Source: Achromobacter xylosoxidans A8 (GTDB lineage Bacteria; Pseudomonadota; Gammaproteobacteria; Burkholderiales; Burkholderiaceae_B). From it: a DNA stretch of 64,000 nucleotides. The notes beneath the pieces were generated by a model that searched no databases, was not told where the DNA came from, and saw only the letters and a program-made list of their open reading frames with translations. The stretch covers positions 4,464,001 to 4,528,000 of the forward strand of contig NC_014640.1 of assembly GCF_000165835.1 (NCBI RefSeq), in the 5' to 3' direction. This document shows, piece after piece, positions 42,685-53,728 of the stretch. Position 1 is the first letter of the stretch; every line of letters begins with the position of its first letter. The position numbers and the translations under genes were made by a program.

Positions 42685-42726
42685 AAACCCCCGGCAGCTG
42701 GATTTCAGTCCAGCTGCCGGGGGTTT
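42685..42726. terminator. Bidirectional Rho-independent terminator
   Basis: A perfect 18-bp stem starting AAACCCCCGGCAGC, with a six-base TTTCAG loop and T-runs reading out in both directions, lies between the convergent DUF1641 and clpB genes. Confidence 0.93.
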
Positions 42727-42767
42727 GTTCTATGCGCTGCGGTATGCCCGCCGCGCGCCGGACCTGT

Positions 42768-45374
<2,607 letters not shown>

Positions 45375-45435
45375 AATGGTCGTTTGGCTTGTTGGGGAGC
45401 CTGACCGATACGTGCCGGCTGGCTCGATATCCTGA

Positions 45436-45465
45436 ATATGCGGCCAGATGCGAGAATTTCAACAC
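45436..45465 (-). promoter_or_regulatory. Sigma-32-type promoter of clpB
   Basis: On the minus strand GTGTTGAAA (45465-45457) is followed after 13 nt by CCGCATAT (45443-45436). It resembles the heat-shock consensus CTTGAAA - CCCATnT, about 60 bp upstream of the clpB start. Confidence 0.6.
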
Positions 45466-45510
45466 CTTGCCCGCGCCATGGTTTTTCGACGTGCAGCAAC
45501 AATCTGACTT

Positions 45511-45945
45511 ATGAGCATATACGTTTTTGTCTACGGCACGCTACGCGCGGGCGAAATCAATGATCTGGCGCAAGCCGCCGCGCGGCGCGGGCTGCCGGCG
45601 GCGCGCTACGTCGGCCGGGCCAGCGTGCCGGGCAGACTGGTGGACTTCGGCGACTGGCCGGGCCTGATCCCCGTGGACGACGGTCGGCGCGTGCGCGGCG
45701 ACGTGTTCCAGGTCGCGCCGGCCCTGGTGGCCCTGATGGACGAAATCGAGGAGTACCAGCCCGGCAAGCCCTGTTGCTTCGTGCGGCGCGAGGTCCTGGC
45801 GCGTCTGGAACCGCCCGCGGCAGCCTCCGAACTGCGCTGCCAGTACTACCCGATAGACCCGGCCCTGCGCGGCACGGCAGCCGATATCGACGCCGACGAT
45901 TGGGTCGCATACCGCCTTGCCCGCCCCCTCCCGAGGGGCCGGTAA
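45511..45945 (+). CDS. Gamma-glutamylcyclotransferase-like protein
   Basis: 144-aa GGCT/AIG2-like fold protein. The substrate-binding loop YGTLRAGEIN is at residues 9-18 and the catalytic Glu lies in LMDEIEEYQPG. Members cyclise gamma-glutamyl peptides or amines; the exact substrate is uncertain. It is divergent from clpB and has no obvious functional neighbour. Confidence 0.83.
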   Translation: MSIYVFVYGTLRAGEINDLAQAAARRGLPAARYVGRASVPGRLVDFGDWPGLIPVDDGRRVRGDVFQVAPALVALMDEIEEYQPGKPCCFVRREVLARLEPPAAASELRCQYYPIDPALRGTAADIDADDWVAYRLARPLPRGR

Positions 45946-46042
45946 GACGCCCGTAGTAACAACGGACTACAATACAGCTTGTCTTAAGCTTTATACCCAT
46001 GCCGGCATGCGTCCGCGCAATGGGCACTATAGAGGTCATCGT

Positions 46043-46771
46043 ATGCAAAAACGGGTCCCCGTTGCCCCTGATGCCGCCCACTGCTCCACCTGCATGCTGG
46101 GGCATGTGTGCGTGCCCGTGGGCATGGCAGCCGCCGAAGTGGAAAAGCTGGACGAACTGGTCAGGGAACGTGTGCGCCTTGAAAAAGGCAAGCCGCTCTA
46201 TTCGCTGAACCACCCGCTCGACGCCGTCTACAGCGTGCGCTTCGGCAGCCTCAAGACGCAGTTGGAAGACGCGACCGGCCAGATCCAGGTCACCGGCTTC
46301 CACCTGCCCGGCGAAATCGTCGGCATGGACGGCATGCTGGATGGCAAGCACGTTTCGACCGCCGTCGCGCTGGAAGATTCCGAGGTCTGTGTCATCCGCC
46401 TGGCCGATATCGACCGGGTCGCGGCCCACCTGCCCTCGCTGCAGCAGCAGTTCCGCCGCCTGATGAGCCGCGAGATCAACCGTTCGCACCAGATGCTGGC
46501 CTCGCTGGGCTCCATGCGCTCCGAACAGCGCCTGGCCGCGTTCCTGCTGAACCTGTCGCAGCGCTATGCGTCGCTGGGCTATTCCTCCACCGAGTTCGTG
46601 CTGCGCATGAGCCGCGAGGAAATCGGCAACTACCTCGGCCTGACCCTGGAAACGGTCAGCCGGCTGTTCTCGCGCTTCGCGCGCGACGGCCTCATCAAGA
46701 TCAACCAGCGCGAGGTCCGCATCCTGGACCTGCCCGCGCTCAAGCAGCTGCTGGGCCAAGAGAGCTGCTGA
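46043..46771 (+). CDS. fnr: FNR-type oxygen-sensing regulator
   Basis: 242-aa CRP/FNR-family activator of anaerobic genes. The four cysteines expected to hold an oxygen-labile [4Fe-4S] cluster are C14, C17, C23 (CSTCMLGHVC) and C116 (SEVCVIRL). The cNMP-fold domain is followed by an HTH with SREEIGNYLGLTLETVSRLF, whose E..SR recognition residues predict TTGAT-N4-ATCAA binding. Start MQKRVPV at 46043 with GAGGT upstream; the open upstream extension is not conserved. Confidence 0.92.
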   Translation: MQKRVPVAPDAAHCSTCMLGHVCVPVGMAAAEVEKLDELVRERVRLEKGKPLYSLNHPLDAVYSVRFGSLKTQLEDATGQIQVTGFHLPGEIVGMDGMLDGKHVSTAVALEDSEVCVIRLADIDRVAAHLPSLQQQFRRLMSREINRSHQMLASLGSMRSEQRLAAFLLNLSQRYASLGYSSTEFVLRMSREEIGNYLGLTLETVSRLFSRFARDGLIKINQREVRILDLPALKQLLGQESC

Positions 46772-46785
46772 ACGCCCGCCGCGCC

Positions 46786-47970
46786 ATGCGCCGCGCGCCC
46801 ATCCTCCCCCTGCTTCAAGCGCGCCCGGGACGCATGCGCGCCCTGGCAGCCTGGTGCGCCCTGGCGGCGCTCGCGCCGCTGGCTGCGTACGCGCAGACGC
46901 CGCTGCCTGATCCCTACGACTATAGCGAAACCGCGCCCGCGCCCAAGCGCGCGGCGCCCTTGCGCTGGCAGTCCGTGGAACTGGGCAAGCCCGGCCACCG
47001 CTACAAGATGCCGGTCTACGCCAACCGCGACCTGGCAAAGGACGACCTGCGCAACATCAAGCAGGTCGTGGTCGTGATCCACGGCGTCAAGCGCGATGCC
47101 GACCGCTATTACGAATCCGTCGCCGCCCTGCTGGCGCACAACCCCGAGCGGGCCCGTGACACCCTGATCCTGGCGCCGCGCTTCTCGGGCTCGATCGATT
47201 CGGGCTTCGGCGGCATGGCGGCATGGCGCAAGGCCAGTTGGGAGGACGGCGAAGACAGCGTGCAGGCCACGGGACGCCCCGCGCCGGTCAGCTCATTCCA
47301 GGTGCTGGACGACCTGCTGCGCAGCCTGGACGACCGCAAGCGCCTGGCCTCGCTGGCCGGCATCGTGCTGGCCGGCCACTCGGCCGGAGCGCAACTGGTG
47401 CAGCGCTATGCGGTGCTGAACAACATCGACGGCCCGCTGCGACGCGACGGACTGGCGCTGCGCTACGTCATCGCCAATCCCTCGTCCTACCTGTACCTGA
47501 GCAACGAACGCCCGCGCGCCGACGGCAAGGGCTATGCGCCCTACGAACGCGGCATCTGCCCCACCTACAACCAGTACAAGTACGGCCCGGACAAGCTGCC
47601 CGCCTATTCGCGCGAGACCGACGAGTCCAAGCTCTTCGTGCGCTACGCGGCGCGCGACGTCACCTATCTGCTGGGCGGGGCCGACAACAATCCCGAAGAC
47701 CGCCTGCTGGACAAGACCTGTGGCGCCGAAGCCCAGGGCGCGACCCGGCTGGCGCGCGGCACGGGCTATGTGCAATACGAGCACGTGCTGGCGGCACGCG
47801 GCGCCAGGCCCGTGACGCTGCATCGGCGCGCGTTCGAAGTAGCCGGCATCGGCCACAACAGCAAGAGCATGTTCGGCTCGGTCTGCGGCACGCGGGCGCT
47901 GCTGGGCGACGAGGCCCAGACGGCCGACGGCGCCGCGCCCTGCGTAGTCATCAAGCCGCGCGGCAAGTAA
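46786..47970 (+). CDS. Secreted alpha/beta hydrolase
   Basis: 394-aa exported alpha/beta-fold hydrolase. The signal peptide ends around LAAYAQ; an alternative start at 46834 (MRALAAW) would give a tighter signal sequence. The oxyanion block VVVVIHGVKRDADRYY, the elbow GHSAGAQ with Ser199 and the late His in VAGIGHNSKSM form a likely triad. Only 14 nt follow fnr, so it may be co-transcribed with it. Substrate unknown. Confidence 0.8.
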   Translation: MRRAPILPLLQARPGRMRALAAWCALAALAPLAAYAQTPLPDPYDYSETAPAPKRAAPLRWQSVELGKPGHRYKMPVYANRDLAKDDLRNIKQVVVVIHGVKRDADRYYESVAALLAHNPERARDTLILAPRFSGSIDSGFGGMAAWRKASWEDGEDSVQATGRPAPVSSFQVLDDLLRSLDDRKRLASLAGIVLAGHSAGAQLVQRYAVLNNIDGPLRRDGLALRYVIANPSSYLYLSNERPRADGKGYAPYERGICPTYNQYKYGPDKLPAYSRETDESKLFVRYAARDVTYLLGGADNNPEDRLLDKTCGAEAQGATRLARGTGYVQYEHVLAARGARPVTLHRRAFEVAGIGHNSKSMFGSVCGTRALLGDEAQTADGAAPCVVIKPRGK

Positions 47971-48164
47971 GGCGGCGCGCCCCATTCGGCGCGCAGGCCT
48001 GACAAAAAACTGAACGAAAAACAGCGCCGCAGAGCGTGCATTTCGGCACGGGCAGGCGCAACATAACGCAATGCGTGTTCCATTTCGCGGCTGGCCCGCC
48101 GTCATGGGTCGAGGCGGCGAGCGCGTGTCCGGCGTCCCCCGACAAACGCACCCGAAGGACGGAT

Positions 48165-49469
48165 ATGACGCAAGCATATCTCGACATCCCCGACGCAAAG
48201 CGCCGCATCAAGGCGATCTTCATCGGCTCCATGGGCAATCTGGTGGAATGGTATGACTTCTATGCCTACACCGCCTTCGCGCTGTACTTCGCCCCCGCCT
48301 TCTTTCCCTCCCACGATCCCGTCGTCCAGCAACTGAACGCGGCCACGCTGTTCGCGGCCGGCTTCATCGTGCGCCCGCTGGGCGGCTGGCTGTTCGGCCA
48401 TCTGGCGGACCGGCACGGGCGGCGTCTGTCGCTGATGGTGTCGGTGGGGATGATGTGCGTGGGCTCGCTGATCATCGCCATCACGCCCACCTACGCCACC
48501 ATAGGCCTGGCCGCGCCGGCCCTGCTGGCGCTGGCGCGCGTGGTCGAAGGCCTGAGCCTGGGCGGCGAGTACGGCGCCAGCGCCACCTACCTGACCGAGA
48601 TCGCGGACCCCGAGCATCGCGGCTTCTATTCCAGCTTCCAGTACGTCACCCTGATAGGCGGCCAACTCTGCGCCATCCTGGTGCTGTTGCTGCTGCAGAA
48701 CGTGTTCCTGACCCACCAGCAGCTGGTGGAATGGGGCTGGCGCATTCCCTTCGTGATCGGCGCCATGCTGGCCATCATCACCGCCCTGATGCGGCGCGAC
48801 ATGCCCGAGACGGACTCGTACAAGGAAGCGCAGAAGGCGCCCAAGCCGCAGACCAGTTCGCTGCGCGGCCTGCTGCAGTATCCGCGCGAGGTAGCGATCG
48901 TGGTGGGCCTGACTGCCGGCGGCACCGCGGCGTTCTATACCTTCACGACGTACATGCAGACCTTCGTGCGGCAGACCTCGGGCTTCTCCGATATCGTCAC
49001 GACCTACATCATCGCCGGCTCGCTGATCTTCGCGCTGATCCTGCAGCCGGTCTATGGCGCGCTGTCCGACAAGATCGGGCGCAAGCCGCTGCTGGTGTTC
49101 TTCGGCGTGGCGGGCGCCGCGCTCACCGTACCCATCCTGATGACGCTGTCGCACACGCGCTCGCCCTTCATGGCCTTTCTGCTGATCTGCGGCGCCTGGG
49201 TGTTCACGGCCGGCTACACCTCCATCAACGCGGTGGTGAAGGCGGAACTCTTCCCCACCAACATCCGCGCCACCGGCGTCGCCGTGCCCTACGCCGTGAC
49301 GGTGTCGATCTTCGGCGGCACGGCGCCGGCCATCGCCCTGTTCTTCAAGCAGCAAGGGCATGAGGAGTGGTTCTACTACTACCTCGCTGGGATCATCTTC
49401 CTGTCGCTGCTGGTGTACGCCACCATGCGCGACACCAAGCACCGCTCGGCCATGCACCAGCACGCCTGA
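48165..49469 (+). CDS. MHS-family dicarboxylate:H+ symporter (KgtP-like)
   Basis: 434-aa major facilitator of the metabolite:H+ symporter branch, with 12 helices. GNLVEWYDFYAYTAFALYFA, RPLGGWLFGHLADRHGRR, ARVVEGLSLGGEYGASATYL and GFYSSFQYVTLIGGQL closely resemble the alpha-ketoglutarate permease KgtP. The start at 48165 (MTQAYLDIPDAKRRIKAI) gives the standard N-terminus; it follows a 194-bp promoter region. A 2-oxoglutarate-type substrate is probable, not proven. Confidence 0.87.
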   Translation: MTQAYLDIPDAKRRIKAIFIGSMGNLVEWYDFYAYTAFALYFAPAFFPSHDPVVQQLNAATLFAAGFIVRPLGGWLFGHLADRHGRRLSLMVSVGMMCVGSLIIAITPTYATIGLAAPALLALARVVEGLSLGGEYGASATYLTEIADPEHRGFYSSFQYVTLIGGQLCAILVLLLLQNVFLTHQQLVEWGWRIPFVIGAMLAIITALMRRDMPETDSYKEAQKAPKPQTSSLRGLLQYPREVAIVVGLTAGGTAAFYTFTTYMQTFVRQTSGFSDIVTTYIIAGSLIFALILQPVYGALSDKIGRKPLLVFFGVAGAALTVPILMTLSHTRSPFMAFLLICGAWVFTAGYTSINAVVKAELFPTNIRATGVAVPYAVTVSIFGGTAPAIALFFKQQGHEEWFYYYLAGIIFLSLLVYATMRDTKHRSAMHQHA

Positions 49470-49494
49470 TTCCTGATCGCGCCAACTTTGTTGC

Positions 49495-49541
49495 TTGACA
49501 GCCATGCCGTTGCGGCTTAATACTTAACCCTATGGTTAAGT
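49495..49541 (+). promoter_or_regulatory. Sigma-70 promoter and operator at the arsR-type start codon
   Basis: TTGACA (49495-49500), a 17-bp spacer and TAATAC (49518-49523) form a near-consensus promoter. Its start site would fall at about 49530, at the ATG (49532). A perfect dyad ACTTAACC-CTAT-GGTTAAGT (49522-49541) covers the -10 end and the start codon, and no SD is present: a leaderless, self-repressed arrangement is implied. Confidence 0.7.
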
Positions 49542-49984
49542 TTAAAGACGACATGCTCGACAGCATCTTCTCGGCCCTGGCCGACGGCACGCGGCGCCGG
49601 GTGCTGGCCGACCTGGAACAAGGCGCGGCCTCGGTCAGCGAGCTGGCCCGGCCGCACGCCATGTCCCTGCCCGCCTTCATGAAGCATCTGCGCGTGCTGG
49701 AAGACGCCGGCCTGATCGCCCGCGCCAAGGACGGCCGCGTCGTCAATTGCACGCTGTCGCCCGAACCCATGCGGGCGGCATCCGACTGGCTGGCCCGCTA
49801 CGAGAAGTTCTGGAGCGGACAGCTGGATTCGCTGGCGCGGTACCTGTACCACGAGGAAGAGGTCCACCCATGGAAAACCGAAGCACCCAAGACGAATCAG
49901 CCCCCATCGAACTCCGGCTCAAGCGGCGCTTCGACGCCCCCGTCGAACGCGTCTGGCGCGCCTGGACGGACCCGCAAGCGCTGA
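49532..49984 (+). CDS. ArsR-family transcriptional regulator
   Basis: 150-aa winged-helix repressor of the ArsR type found with AHSA1 genes. HTH: IFSALADGTRRRVLADLEQGAASVSELARPHAMSLPAFMKHLRVLEDAGLI, read across residues ~12-62. No metal-binding Cys motif is present, so it is not an arsenic sensor. The last ~40 residues are Ser/Pro-rich and unconserved and are encoded over the first 115 nt of the next gene in another frame. The start codon sits inside a perfect palindrome. Confidence 0.87.
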   Translation: MVKFKDDMLDSIFSALADGTRRRVLADLEQGAASVSELARPHAMSLPAFMKHLRVLEDAGLIARAKDGRVVNCTLSPEPMRAASDWLARYEKFWSGQLDSLARYLYHEEEVHPWKTEAPKTNQPPSNSGSSGASTPPSNASGAPGRTRKR

Positions 49985-50334
49985 TGCGCTGGTTCGGCCC
50001 GGCCGAGACCCGCAAGGTACTGCGGGCGGAAACCGATGTGCGCGTGGGCGGCGCCTATGAGGTGGGCTTCGCCACCGAGGACGGTCTGGAGCACCATGCC
50101 AGCGGCCACTACCGCGAAGTCGAGCCGCAACGCCGGCTGGTCTTCACCTGGGCCTGGCGCGACACGCCCGCCGAAGTCTCGTTGATCACGCTTGAATTCA
50201 CCCCCGCGGGCGGCGGCACCGAGCTCGCCTTCCTGCAGACCCCGTTCGTCGACCAGGCCACCCGCGACAGCCATCAGCATGGCTGGGCTGGCGCGCTGGA
50301 GCGGCTGGCGGCCCATCTGGCGAATCCGGCCTGA
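49870..50334 (+). CDS. AHSA1/SRPBCC-domain protein
   Basis: 154-aa Aha1-like START-fold protein with the typical RLKRRFDAPVERVWRAWTDPQALMRWFGP opening, read across residues ~16-45, then VRVGGAYEVGF and RLVFTWAWRD. It begins inside the arsR-type gene (115-nt overlap). ArsR-AHSA1 pairs are common in proteobacteria, but a biochemical role is not established. DUF899 follows. Confidence 0.87.
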   Translation: MENRSTQDESAPIELRLKRRFDAPVERVWRAWTDPQALMRWFGPAETRKVLRAETDVRVGGAYEVGFATEDGLEHHASGHYREVEPQRRLVFTWAWRDTPAEVSLITLEFTPAGGGTELAFLQTPFVDQATRDSHQHGWAGALERLAAHLANPA

Positions 50335-50388
50335 ATCCCGGCCACTCGCCCTACCCGGGCCTACCGGCCCGTTCCGAGGAGACACACG

Positions 50389-51090
50389 ATGCAGACCGAT
50401 CACCCCGTCGTATCCCGAGCGCAATGGGACATCGCCCGCGAGGCGCTGCTGCGCCGCGAGAAAGAACTGACCCGGGCCCACGACGCCCTGGCCCGCGAGC
50501 GCATGGCGCTGCCCTGGGTCAAGGTGGACAAGCCTTACCGCTTCGAGGGCGAGGCCGGCGCCGTGGGCCTGGCCGAGCTGTTCCAGGGCAGAAGCCAGCT
50601 CATCGTCTACCACTTCATGTTCGGCCCGGACTGGGAAGAAGGCTGCGTGGGCTGCTCGTTCCTGGCGGACCACATGGACAGCGCGATCTTGCACCTGCGC
50701 CAGCATGACGTGACGGTGGTCGCCGTGTCGCGGGCTCCGTACGCCAAGCTGGACGCGTTCAAGCGGCGCATGGGCTGGCGCTTCCCCTGGTATTCGTCCG
50801 AAGGCTGCGATTTCAACTTCGACCTGCAGGCCAGCGTGCCCAAGGCCGACGGCGGCATGGAGGAAAATTCCGGCGCCAGCGCGTTTTTCCGCGACCCGGA
50901 CGGCGAAATCTTCCATACCTATTCAAGCTTCTCGCGCGGGGTGGAGCGGCTGGCCGGCGCCTACAACTACCTGGACTTCGCGCCGCTGGGCCGCAACGAG
51001 CACGGCCCGCACTTCAATCTGGGCGACTGGGTACGCCACCATGACCGCTACGACGACGCCCCGGCGCACGCCTGCCACGCCTGCGGCTAG
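50389..51090 (+). CDS. DUF899 thioredoxin-like protein
   Basis: 233-aa DUF899-family protein with a thioredoxin-like fold. Blocks are LPWVKVDKPYRFEG, LIVYHFMFGPDWEEGCVGCSFLADHMD (Cys-x-x-Cys within it), DVTVVAVSRAPYAKL and FHTYSSFSRGVERL. The function is unknown; redox or dioxygenase-like activities have been suggested for relatives. AGGAG precedes the start. Its 3-prime end overlaps the next gene by 50 nt. Confidence 0.85.
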   Translation: MQTDHPVVSRAQWDIAREALLRREKELTRAHDALARERMALPWVKVDKPYRFEGEAGAVGLAELFQGRSQLIVYHFMFGPDWEEGCVGCSFLADHMDSAILHLRQHDVTVVAVSRAPYAKLDAFKRRMGWRFPWYSSEGCDFNFDLQASVPKADGGMEENSGASAFFRDPDGEIFHTYSSFSRGVERLAGAYNYLDFAPLGRNEHGPHFNLGDWVRHHDRYDDAPAHACHACG

Positions 51091-51526
51091 GCCCAAGCCT
51101 GGCCGTGCCGTCCGCCTGGCCTCCGACGCGGCATTCCTGTGGCTGGCCTGCACCGCCGCCATGGCCGCGGGCCTGTGGGCGGATACGCTGCGCACGCCTG
51201 CGGCGCTGCTGGCCAGCCAGTGCGCGGCGCCCGGCGGATTGCTGGAGCAGGCGTGGCGCCATGCCGCCCTGATGCCCGCCAGCAGCGCGGCCATGCTGAT
51301 CGCCGCATTGTTGCCGCTGCCGGGCGCTCCCCGCATGGCTGCGCGGCTGGCCTGCGCGCTGGCGATGGGGCTGGGCATGCTGGCGGGGGCTCAATGGGGC
51401 ATGGCGGCGGCCCTGGCCGCGGGCGCCGCGCCGTTCGGCGGCATGGCCGCGGGCATGGCGCTGGGCATGGCGGCCGCCATGGCCGCTGGGGTGCTGATCG
51501 CCGCCGCTAGCGCCGCGCTCCGGTAA
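51041..51526 (+). CDS. Hypothetical Ala/Gly/Met-rich membrane protein
   Basis: 161-aa protein, not recognised. After a basic, Pro/Thr-rich N-terminus it has probable membrane helices at ~28-46, ~78-94, ~98-122 and ~130-158, the last very rich in Ala, Gly and Met. It overlaps the DUF899 gene by 50 nt and the convergent ferredoxin gene by 20 nt. Compositional bias makes a spurious call possible, but the hydrophobic pattern and coupled position favour a real gene. Confidence 0.55.
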   Translation: MTATTTPRRTPATPAARPKPGRAVRLASDAAFLWLACTAAMAAGLWADTLRTPAALLASQCAAPGGLLEQAWRHAALMPASSAAMLIAALLPLPGAPRMAARLACALAMGLGMLAGAQWGMAAALAAGAAPFGGMAAGMALGMAAAMAAGVLIAAASAALR

Positions 51527-51842
51527 GCGGGCGCGGCGGCGTCCCTGGCGCGGCCTCGATGGGCGCGGCCAGCGGCGCCTGGATTTCAAGCGCGGATCCG
51601 GCCCGCGCCACGCAGGGCAGGATCCAGCCTTCTTCCTTCTCGTCGCGCGACAGCCCCGGCCATTCGATGCTGTAGGAGATCTCTCCTTCCAGCAGCAGGC
51701 ACATGCAGGCGCGGCAGGTGCCGTTGCGGCACGAGCTGGGCAGCTTGATGCCGGCGGCCTGGGCCGCCAGCAGCACGGAGGTATCGGCCGGCGCATCGAA
51801 GCGCAGGCCGGCAGGCTGCACCAGAACGGGAAATGCGGACAT
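51507..51842 (-). CDS. Plant-type [2Fe-2S] ferredoxin
   Basis: 111-aa ferredoxin with the cluster motif C-x4-C-x2-C in SCRNGTCRACMC and the distant fourth Cys in ILPCVA. The start is MSAFPVLVQ (ATG 51840-51842); the open upstream region is not homologous. It probably shuttles electrons to an unidentified partner. It lies 26 nt downstream of the nudF-like gene and may share its transcript. Confidence 0.87.
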   Translation of the reverse strand: MSAFPVLVQPAGLRFDAPADTSVLLAAQAAGIKLPSSCRNGTCRACMCLLLEGEISYSIEWPGLSRDEKEEGWILPCVARAGSALEIQAPLAAPIEAAPGTPPRPLTGARR

Positions 51843-51868
51843 GGTTGGACGGATCTCGCGGGCGGGCC

Positions 51869-52456
51869 TCAGCCCGCGTTGTCCTGCCAGTCCAGCTGCC
51901 AGGCGCCCGACAGCACGTTCTGCATCCACAGCACGCAGGTCAGCGTCTTGGCGTCGGTGACTTCGCCCTGGGCGCAAGCCGCGATCAGTTCGGCGGGGTC
52001 CGCGCTGATCACGTCCAGGAATTCATCCTGGTCCAGCTGGCGTGGTCCGGCGCGCAGGCCGCGGGCGAAGTAGATGTGGATGATCTCGGTGGAATAGGCG
52101 ATGGCCAGGTGCAAGGCGCCCGCATGGGCCCACTGCGCAGCGGTGTAGCCGGTTTCCTCCAGCAGTTCACGCTTGCCGCAAACCAGCGGATCCTCGCCCG
52201 GGTCCAGCTTGCCCGCGGGAAATTCCGTCATCACGCGCCCGATGGGATAGCGGAACTGCCGTTCCAGCAAGACCCGGCCATCATCCAGCAGCGGAATCAC
52301 CACCACCGCGCCCGGATGCACCACATATTCGCGCGTGGCCGTGTTGCCGTTGGGCAGGCTGACCGTGTCGCGGCGGATCTTCAGGAAGGCGCCGTTGTAC
52401 GGCGCCTCGCTGGCAACGAGTTTTTCTTCGAGATGGGAATCGGGCTTGCGGGTCAT
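51869..52456 (-). CDS. nudF: ADP-ribose pyrophosphatase (Nudix)
   Basis: 195-aa Nudix hydrolase. The Nudix box spans residues ~82-104 (GKLDPGED...KRELLEETGY) with the metal-binding REXXEE. The N-terminal YVVHPGAVVVIPLLDDG and QFRYPIG are ADP-ribose pyrophosphatase features. It likely hydrolyses ADP-ribose to AMP and ribose 5-phosphate as housekeeping. Confidence 0.88.
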   Translation of the reverse strand: MTRKPDSHLEEKLVASEAPYNGAFLKIRRDTVSLPNGNTATREYVVHPGAVVVIPLLDDGRVLLERQFRYPIGRVMTEFPAGKLDPGEDPLVCGKRELLEETGYTAAQWAHAGALHLAIAYSTEIIHIYFARGLRAGPRQLDQDEFLDVISADPAELIAACAQGEVTDAKTLTCVLWMQNVLSGAWQLDWQDNAG

Positions 52457-52545
52457 GGGGGTCGGCTACCTCAAGGAACACGCAGGCGGCTGGCCCACGC
52501 GGGCAGCACGAGCTTACCATCGCTGCCCGCCTCCCCCGATGACGC

Positions 52546-53565
52546 CTACTCCGCGACCCGGATGACGATCTTGCCGAAGTGCCGGCCCGACGCCAGGTGC
52601 TCGAAGGCCTCGCGCGCTTCGGCAAACGAGTACACGCGGTCGATGACAGGGGCGATGCGCGCCACGTCGACAAAGCGCGCCACGTCCTCAAGCATCTTGC
52701 GGCTGCCGACGAAGATGCCTTCCAGGCGCTTGACGCCCGCAATCAGGGCCAAGGGCGCCACCGGCACGGCCGCAAAGCCGCTGACGCCGCCGATGACCGC
52801 GATGGTGCCGCCCATGCGCGCGGCCGCCACGGAACGTTCCAGCGTGCCTTCGCCGCCGACTTCCACCACCACATGCGCGCCTTCGCCGCCGGTCAGGCGC
52901 AGCACCTCGTCCTGCCATTGCGGCGTCTCGCGGTAGTTGATCGTCAGGTCCGCGCCCAGTTCGCGCGCCCGGGCCAGCTTGTCGGCGCTGGACGAGGTGA
53001 TGATGGCGCGCATGCCGGCCGCCTTGGCCAGTTGCAGGCCCCAGATGGAAACGCCCCCGGTACCCAGGAACAGCGCCGTCTGGCCCGCCTTGGCGCGTCC
53101 GGCAACGAACAGCGCGTTCCATGCGGTGACGGCGGCGCAAGGCAGGGTCGAGGCCTGCTCATCGCTCAGGGAGTCCGGCGTGGCGACCAGGGCATGCTCG
53201 GAAAAGATGCTCTCGGTGGACAGCAGGCCGTCGGTGGCGGCGCCCGGGGCCAGCGCCACGGTGGCGGGCGTGGGTTCGCCATCGATCCAGTCCGGCATGA
53301 ACGCGCCCATGACGCGGTCGCCGATCTTGAAGCGGGTCACGCCCGCGCCCACCTCGATCACCTCGCCCGCGGCGTCGGAGGCGGGTATGACCGGGTCGCC
53401 CGAACCCTTCAGATACTCGCCGCGCGCCACCATGAGATCGCGATAGTTCAGCGACACCGCCTTGATGCGCACGCGCAGCTCCAGGGGAGCCAGGCTGCGC
53501 GGTTGACGCGTGACGCGTTCCAGCGAAGCGATGTCCTTGCCGCTGGTGATGGTGTAGGCCTGCAT
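52546..53565 (-). CDS. Zinc-independent MDR-family NAD(P)H quinone oxidoreductase-like protein
   Basis: 339-aa medium-chain dehydrogenase/reductase. The N-terminal GroES-like fold includes AVSLNYRDLMVARGEY and IPASDAAGEVIEVG; the Rossmann motif is FLGTGGVSIWGLQLAKAAG. Structural and catalytic zinc Cys clusters are absent, fitting quinone reductase-type members. Start MQAYTITSG with GGAG upstream. Divergent from a LysR gene; substrate unknown. Confidence 0.85.
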   Translation of the reverse strand: MQAYTITSGKDIASLERVTRQPRSLAPLELRVRIKAVSLNYRDLMVARGEYLKGSGDPVIPASDAAGEVIEVGAGVTRFKIGDRVMGAFMPDWIDGEPTPATVALAPGAATDGLLSTESIFSEHALVATPDSLSDEQASTLPCAAVTAWNALFVAGRAKAGQTALFLGTGGVSIWGLQLAKAAGMRAIITSSSADKLARARELGADLTINYRETPQWQDEVLRLTGGEGAHVVVEVGGEGTLERSVAAARMGGTIAVIGGVSGFAAVPVAPLALIAGVKRLEGIFVGSRKMLEDVARFVDVARIAPVIDRVYSFAEAREAFEHLASGRHFGKIVIRVAE

Positions 53566-53648
53566 GTTGTTTCTCCTGTATCGGTTCAAGAAAGCCGCCT
53601 TTCGGCGTCTGCCGCTAGATGTGGCGGCCAAGTACCGATAAGATATAT

Positions 53649-53704
53649 GGGAATTAATTTCCCCAGTGGCGAATCTTTTTCTTTTTACCGATTCCAAATT
53701 GGAA
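53649..53704. promoter_or_regulatory. Two palindromes between quinone reductase and LysR genes
   Basis: GGGAA-TTAAT-TTCCC (53649-53663) and TTCCAA-A-TTGGAA (53692-53704) are perfect dyads in the divergent region. The second would be coding if the LysR gene started at 53666, which argues for the downstream ATG at 53729. Confidence 0.5.
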
Positions 53705-53728
53705 CCAATCAGGACGAAGGAGCCCGTG

